Shown here one piece after another: positions 60,937-64,000 of a stretch of DNA of 64,000 nt (position 1 is its first letter; the number at the start of each line of letters is the position of its first letter). The DNA is from CAZEAP01 sp964510315 (lineage in GTDB: Bacteria > Planctomycetota > Brocadiia > SM23-32). Made by a program: the position numbers and the translations under genes. The DNA lies in the NCBI GenBank assembly GCA_964510315.1, contig CAZEAP010000011.1, forward strand, positions 1 through 64,000, read 5' to 3'. Below the pieces are notes generated by a model that was not told where the DNA came from, did not search any database, and saw nothing but the letters and a program-made list of their open reading frames with translations.

Positions 60937-61685
60937 CACGACTCCTCGGGGAGCGGTTTGCCAGTTTGTTCGGCCTCTGCGGTCTTCTGCGCCGGCTGCT
61001 CCTCGCACGCCTCTCCAAGGAATGCCGCCAGGCTGCCCGCGGTATCCCGGATTGTATGCTTCATCGCGAACCCGTCCCGCAGGTTGCGGGGGTTCGGCCC
61101 GAAGGGCGTGTTGTACATGCCCCGACGTCGGTCCACAAACTCCAGGACCAGGTCGCCGGTGCTTTCTTCGGTCAGGCGCCCCTCAACCTGGAAGTCCGTA
61201 GCTCCCAATTCCATGAACGGAACCAGGCAGCTCAGGTAGCGCAGCAGGCCGGAGCCCTGGTTGAACCGCGTGACCTTCCCCTCCAGCCGGAGCACTTTAT
61301 GCGCATCGCGGGACTGCGGGCCGGTTTCTTCATCCAGAGTGACGAACTGGAACACCCCCAGGGCGCTCAACTCCCGGTGGAGCAGGACTCTCAAGAAAGT
61401 GGTGTAGCCCAGGGCCTCCCTTGAAGGCTCCACCCACCCCTCGCCCACGCTGAAGTCCCCCACCACAACGCCCCGGCAGCGGCGCACGCTCAACTCCCCC
61501 GGCGCGTATACGAGCGAAACGAGGGGCTCGTGTTCGGCCGTCATACGCTCGTAATCCAGGACGTACTCATAGGAGGGGACAGGTTGTGGAGCGCGGCAGC
61601 CAACGTTTGGCACGACGGCCACCGCCACCAGAACGAAAAGGGGGGGGAGGAGGAGTCTGCTACGTCTCCTACGGCGCTGCTGCAT
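60936..61685 (-). CDS. DUF4410-like lipoprotein
   Basis: The 249-residue protein has an Arg-rich n-region, a hydrophobic stretch and a Cys at VPNVGCRAP near residue 30, so it is a probable lipoprotein, although the lipobox is atypical at -3. The domain includes GVVVGDFSVGEGWVEPSREA near 72 and YLSCLVPFMELGATDFQVEG near 150, a pattern of DUF4410 outer-membrane lipoproteins. Its role is unknown. It follows the OmpA gene by 36 bases and overlaps murD by one base. Confidence 0.65.
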   Translation of the reverse strand: MQQRRRRRSRLLLPPLFVLVAVAVVPNVGCRAPQPVPSYEYVLDYERMTAEHEPLVSLVYAPGELSVRRCRGVVVGDFSVGEGWVEPSREALGYTTFLRVLLHRELSALGVFQFVTLDEETGPQSRDAHKVLRLEGKVTRFNQGSGLLRYLSCLVPFMELGATDFQVEGRLTEESTGDLVLEFVDRRRGMYNTPFGPNPRNLRDGFAMKHTIRDTAGSLAAFLGEACEEQPAQKTAEAEQTGKPLPEES

Positions 61686-61721
61686 CGGCGGACCCGTTCC
61701 AATCAGGGGCTAACGGCAAGC

Positions 61722-62585
61722 TCAGTCCGAGACTCGGACCTCGGCAACTTTCACGTCCGCCGGACGCACAACCAGTTCGGCACGCCGGTTCTTACGGCGC
61801 CCTCCCGCGGTGCCGTTGGAAGCCACCGGTCGGGTGGAGCCGCAGCCGGTCGCCGAGAGGCGCTTCGGCTCGAATCCGCCCGATTCAATCAGGTAGTTCA
61901 CCACTGAAAGGGCGCGCGCGCAGGACAAGTGCCAGTTGGACTCGTAGGAGGAATAGCGGATGGGGACGCTGTCGGTGTGACCCCGAACCTCGATGGCAGC
62001 GTCCGGATAGTCCCTGCGAATGGCCCGTGCGGCCTCGCGCAGGGTACTCTTGCCCTGGTCGGTCAGTTCGGCCTGGCCGGAACCGAACAGCACTCCGGAA
62101 AGGATCGTGTAGGTAATGGTGTGCTCCCCTCGGGTAACCTGGACGCCGTCCGGAGCGGTCGGGGTGCCGGCGGAGGTGTCGGCCTGGAGGGTGGCGCGTT
62201 GCTTGCGTACTTTCTCATAGGCTTCCAGCAGCGCCTTCTGCTGTGCCCGTTCTTTCTCCAGAGCCGCCCGCGTCTGGCGAAGTTCGCCTTCGCGCTCCTT
62301 CAGCTCTGCGGAAAGCTCATTGACCGTAGCCGACATTTCCTCCACTTCGTCGCTGCCTTCGCCATCGTAGTAGTGATCGGCGGCGATGGCCCCGGCCGTT
62401 GCCCCCAGGCCAAGACCCACTACGCCCCCGGTCAGGCCACCGGCACCGCCGATATAGTGGCCGATGGCGGCGCCTGTCGTTCCTCCGACGGCGCCGCCAG
62501 CGGCCGATCCTTTCTGCACCGAAGTGCAGCCCGTCATCAACGCCAGCCCGGCGGCTACACATACGATCAATATCCTGTCAGCCAT
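61722..62585 (-). CDS. OmpA-family lipoprotein with glycine zipper
   Basis: The 287-residue protein has a lipoprotein signal ending LMTGC at residues 16-20. A glycine-zipper segment (GGAVGGTTGAAIGHYIGGAG at about 30-49) and a coiled coil (about 80-130) follow, then the OmpA peptidoglycan-binding domain from about 160. There, AIEVRGHTDSVPIRYSSYES near 196 carries the conserved Asp and NWHLSCARALSVVNYL carries the conserved Arg. It should tether the outer membrane to peptidoglycan. It has its own promoter at 62628-62657 and leads the unit with the lipoprotein and murD. Confidence 0.88.
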   Translation of the reverse strand: MADRILIVCVAAGLALMTGCTSVQKGSAAGGAVGGTTGAAIGHYIGGAGGLTGGVVGLGLGATAGAIAADHYYDGEGSDEVEEMSATVNELSAELKEREGELRQTRAALEKERAQQKALLEAYEKVRKQRATLQADTSAGTPTAPDGVQVTRGEHTITYTILSGVLFGSGQAELTDQGKSTLREAARAIRRDYPDAAIEVRGHTDSVPIRYSSYESNWHLSCARALSVVNYLIESGGFEPKRLSATGCGSTRPVASNGTAGGRRKNRRAELVVRPADVKVAEVRVSD

Positions 62586-62627
62586 CGTCCTCTCCCTCCG
62601 TTCCCAGTATCGACCTTTCTGACTATG

Positions 62628-62657
62628 ACTCTACGCAAACGCCGAAGAGCTTTTCAA
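62628..62657 (-). promoter_or_regulatory. Promoter of the ompA-like/murD unit
   Basis: On the minus strand TTGAAA (62657-62652) is followed after 18 bases by TAGAGT (62633-62628), about 43 bases upstream of the ATG at 62585. Confidence 0.6.
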
Positions 62658-62847
62658 GAAGTCGCCGGTGCGACGCTGCCTCCCGCCTCACCAGGCCTCC
62701 TCTCCCCTCCGGCAGGGCCGGGACACGGAGAGACCCATATTGTCGTAGGCCGTTCCCGAAAAGTCGCTTAGGACAACTCCACTGCCCCTGTAAGCAGAAC
62801 AACGAGAAGCTGTCCGCGCCACGAAGGAGGCCAAAAAAGCTTCGGCC

Positions 62848-62888
62848 AAAAAACGGGGGGCTATGCGACCGAACCACTGGTCGCGTAG
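62848..62888 (-). terminator. Rho-independent terminator of the Tad operon
   Basis: Read on the minus strand, CTACGCGACC (62888-62879) pairs with GGTCGCATAG (62870-62861; one G-T pair) around an 8-base loop. The minus-strand sequence continues CCCCCCG and six Ts (62853-62848). It lies just after the tadC stop. Confidence 0.75.
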
Positions 62889-62940
62889 AGGGGGTGAGAC
62901 GCGCCGGCGCCGCCGGCTGTCCACGCGCGTGCCGAGGTGG

Positions 62941-63921
62941 TCAGAAGACCTGGCCCATCTGCTCCATGAAGCGGGGAACGGCCGGACCGAGAATGACCAC
63001 GAAGATGGCGGGGAATATGAAGAAGATCAGCGGAAACAGGAGCTTCACACTGATCTTCGCGGCGCGCTCCTCCGCGTTCTGACGCCGCTTGCGTCGAAGG
63101 GTTTCGGAGTGGATGCGGAGGGAATCTCCCAGGTTGGTACCGAAGCGGGCCGACTGGTTGATCCTCGCCGTCAGGCTTTCGACCTCCTCGCAGCCGGTCC
63201 GCAACGCCAGGTGGCGGAGACACTCGTCCCTGGGTTTGCCCGCACCTACTTCCAGGTTCAGCAGGGCAAGCTCCTCGCACAGTTCGGGGGCGACGTCCCC
63301 GAGTTCCTTGCTTACACGGACCATGGCCGCATCGAGGCCGAGACCCGCCTCGACGCAGACGATCAGCAGGTCGAGGGCGTCGGGCAGGCTGAGCCGAATA
63401 TTCCGTATGCGCGCTTCAGCCTTTCGGCGCAGCCAGATGTTGGGCACCATCAGGCCGAACACTATTGCCAGGGCGGCGTAGATAACGATGTTCTGCAGGC
63501 TGGGCCCGGCGGCCCCGGTCGCCTTCGCCCGCCACAGCAGAAAGGCCACCACCGAGGAGGGAAACGCCAGCGCGAGGGCAACCTTCGCGCCGAGGAACAC
63601 TTCCACCGCGCCCTTACGACGTATGCCTGCGTGGACCAGCGTCTCCTGGAGCTGGCTGTGCACGGTGTCCCCCAGGCGCCAGGCGTGGGAGAGGTGCCGG
63701 ACCAACCGCAGGGGCAGGGGCAGTTTTGAACGCTTGGAGCGGCCTTGCTGTTTGTTCTTTGTCTTCGCGGCGGCCGATTGTTCGCTTTTCCCGGCCCCTG
63801 TTCCCAGCCGGTCGGAGGCCTTGGAGCCGCCCTTCTTCTCCATCACGATCGCAAGCACCACAAAGACGCCCAACACGGCGCAGAATATGCCGCCCAGAAG
63901 TATGATGTTGGCAATGTTCAT
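62941..63921 (-). CDS. tadC: Tad pilus inner-membrane protein TadC
   Basis: The 326-residue protein has an N-terminal helix (residues 1-25), a charged linker (about 30-65), two helices (about 105-150) and a type II secretion F domain (about 160-290). Family features are RLSLPDALDLLIVCVEAGLG near 180 and RFGTNLGDSLRIHSETLRRK near 258. A final helix is near residue 300 (LLFPLIFFIFPAIFVVIL). TadC works with TadB in the inner-membrane platform of the Flp/Tad pilus. The ATG at 63921 has AAGG seven bases upstream and begins two bases after the tadB stop. It is the last gene of its operon, before the terminator at 62848-62888. Confidence 0.85.
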   Translation of the reverse strand: MNIANIILLGGIFCAVLGVFVVLAIVMEKKGGSKASDRLGTGAGKSEQSAAAKTKNKQQGRSKRSKLPLPLRLVRHLSHAWRLGDTVHSQLQETLVHAGIRRKGAVEVFLGAKVALALAFPSSVVAFLLWRAKATGAAGPSLQNIVIYAALAIVFGLMVPNIWLRRKAEARIRNIRLSLPDALDLLIVCVEAGLGLDAAMVRVSKELGDVAPELCEELALLNLEVGAGKPRDECLRHLALRTGCEEVESLTARINQSARFGTNLGDSLRIHSETLRRKRRQNAEERAAKISVKLLFPLIFFIFPAIFVVILGPAVPRFMEQMGQVF

Positions 63922-63923
63922 GA

Positions 63924-64000
63924 TCAGACCTTGATGTTCACGATTTTGTAGATAAGGAAAACGCCCACGAGCTGCCATCCGACGGCGAACATGATCATCT
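63924..64000 (-). CDS. tadB: C-terminal end of TadB-like pilus protein (partial, runs off the right edge)
   Basis: The last 25 codons of a gene that enters from beyond 64000 read MIMFAVGWQLVGVFLIYKIV and then NIKV, followed by TGA. A hydrophobic final helix followed by KIVNIKV is the usual end of TadB, and its neighbour is TadC. Only this tail is visible, so the call rests on the end motif and position. Confidence 0.6.
   Translation of the reverse strand, partial: MIMFAVGWQLVGVFLIYKIVNIKV

Larger units (their letters stand above)
62586..62940. other. Non-coding gap with OmpA promoter and TadC terminator
   Basis: About 355 bases with no supported gene. The left part carries the OmpA promoter and the right part carries the Tad operon terminator. 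I saw no tRNA or small RNA. Confidence 0.55.

Noticed and set aside
60681..61239. Plus-strand frame over the murD/lipoprotein junction
   Set aside because: Antisense to two well-supported genes and without a ribosome site.

Overview
The window is 64 kb of a GC-rich chromosome from a Gram-negative bacterium. The envelope genes (lipoproteins, an OmpA-family protein, a LolA-like protein), the densely packed catabolic genes with Gfo/Idh/MocA oxidoreductases and DUF4038 glycosidases, and the block of beta-propeller, squalene-cyclase-repeat, MoxR and DUF58 genes resemble Planctomycetota and neighbouring environmental lineages such as Hydrogenedentota or Armatimonadota. The sequence alone does not settle the phylum. 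Many genes have a recognisable sigma-70 type promoter, roughly TTGACR-N16-18-TANNNT, which helped fix starts and transcription units. No rRNA, tRNA, CRISPR array, prophage or complete insertion sequence was found.

Layout. 1-4.9 kb (minus): the 5' part of a large secreted protein with a FnIII domain, a secreted SGNH hydrolase and a DUF5060/DUF4038 glycosidase. 5.5-15.3 kb (minus): a tightly coupled eight-gene sugar-catabolic operon headed by a DeoR regulator. Its genes encode an aldolase, a class III aminotransferase, a Gfo/Idh/MocA oxidoreductase, an AraA-like isomerase, an FGGY kinase, an amidohydrolase and a Gfo/Idh/MocA-GNAT fusion. 15.4-20 kb (plus): a DUF4038 glycosidase, an internally deleted paralogue of it, an SPL-like radical SAM protein and a family 4 glycosidase. 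20-25.1 kb: an Rrf2 regulator divergent from a three-gene Fbp-type ABC importer. 25.1-26.1 kb: a non-coding stretch with REP-like palindromes around a fragment of a REP-associated Y1 transposase. 26.1-37.4 kb: a methyltransferase, an etfBA/acyl-CoA dehydrogenase/endonuclease IV operon, then dnaK, clpB and a nitrilase-family gene.

37.4-47.5 kb (minus): a carbohydrate-type ABC importer (TPR lipoprotein, membrane-anchored binding protein, two permeases, ATPase) followed closely by a large EF-hand membrane protein of unknown function, a LolA-like protein, a HIT protein and thioredoxin reductase. 47.6-53.5 kb: a DMT exporter, an M14 peptidase, a purine permease with FHA and MgtC genes, and a protein made only of four HNH-associated repeats. 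53.8-59 kb (plus): beta-propeller, squalene-cyclase-like, MoxR and DUF58 genes. 59-64 kb (minus): rpsU with a LexA-box-like operator in its promoter, then an OmpA/DUF4410/murD unit and the end of a Tad pilus operon (tadB, tadC).

Functionally the window reads as a scavenger of plant or algal carbohydrates. It has secreted and cytoplasmic glycosidases, an inducible isomerase-kinase-aldolase route and ABC uptake, together with housekeeping proteostasis, redox and envelope genes. The least explained parts are the sugar operon with its fused oxidoreductase-acetyltransferase, the ABC operon with its EF-hand partner, the four-repeat HNH-associated protein and the REP/transposase-remnant region.
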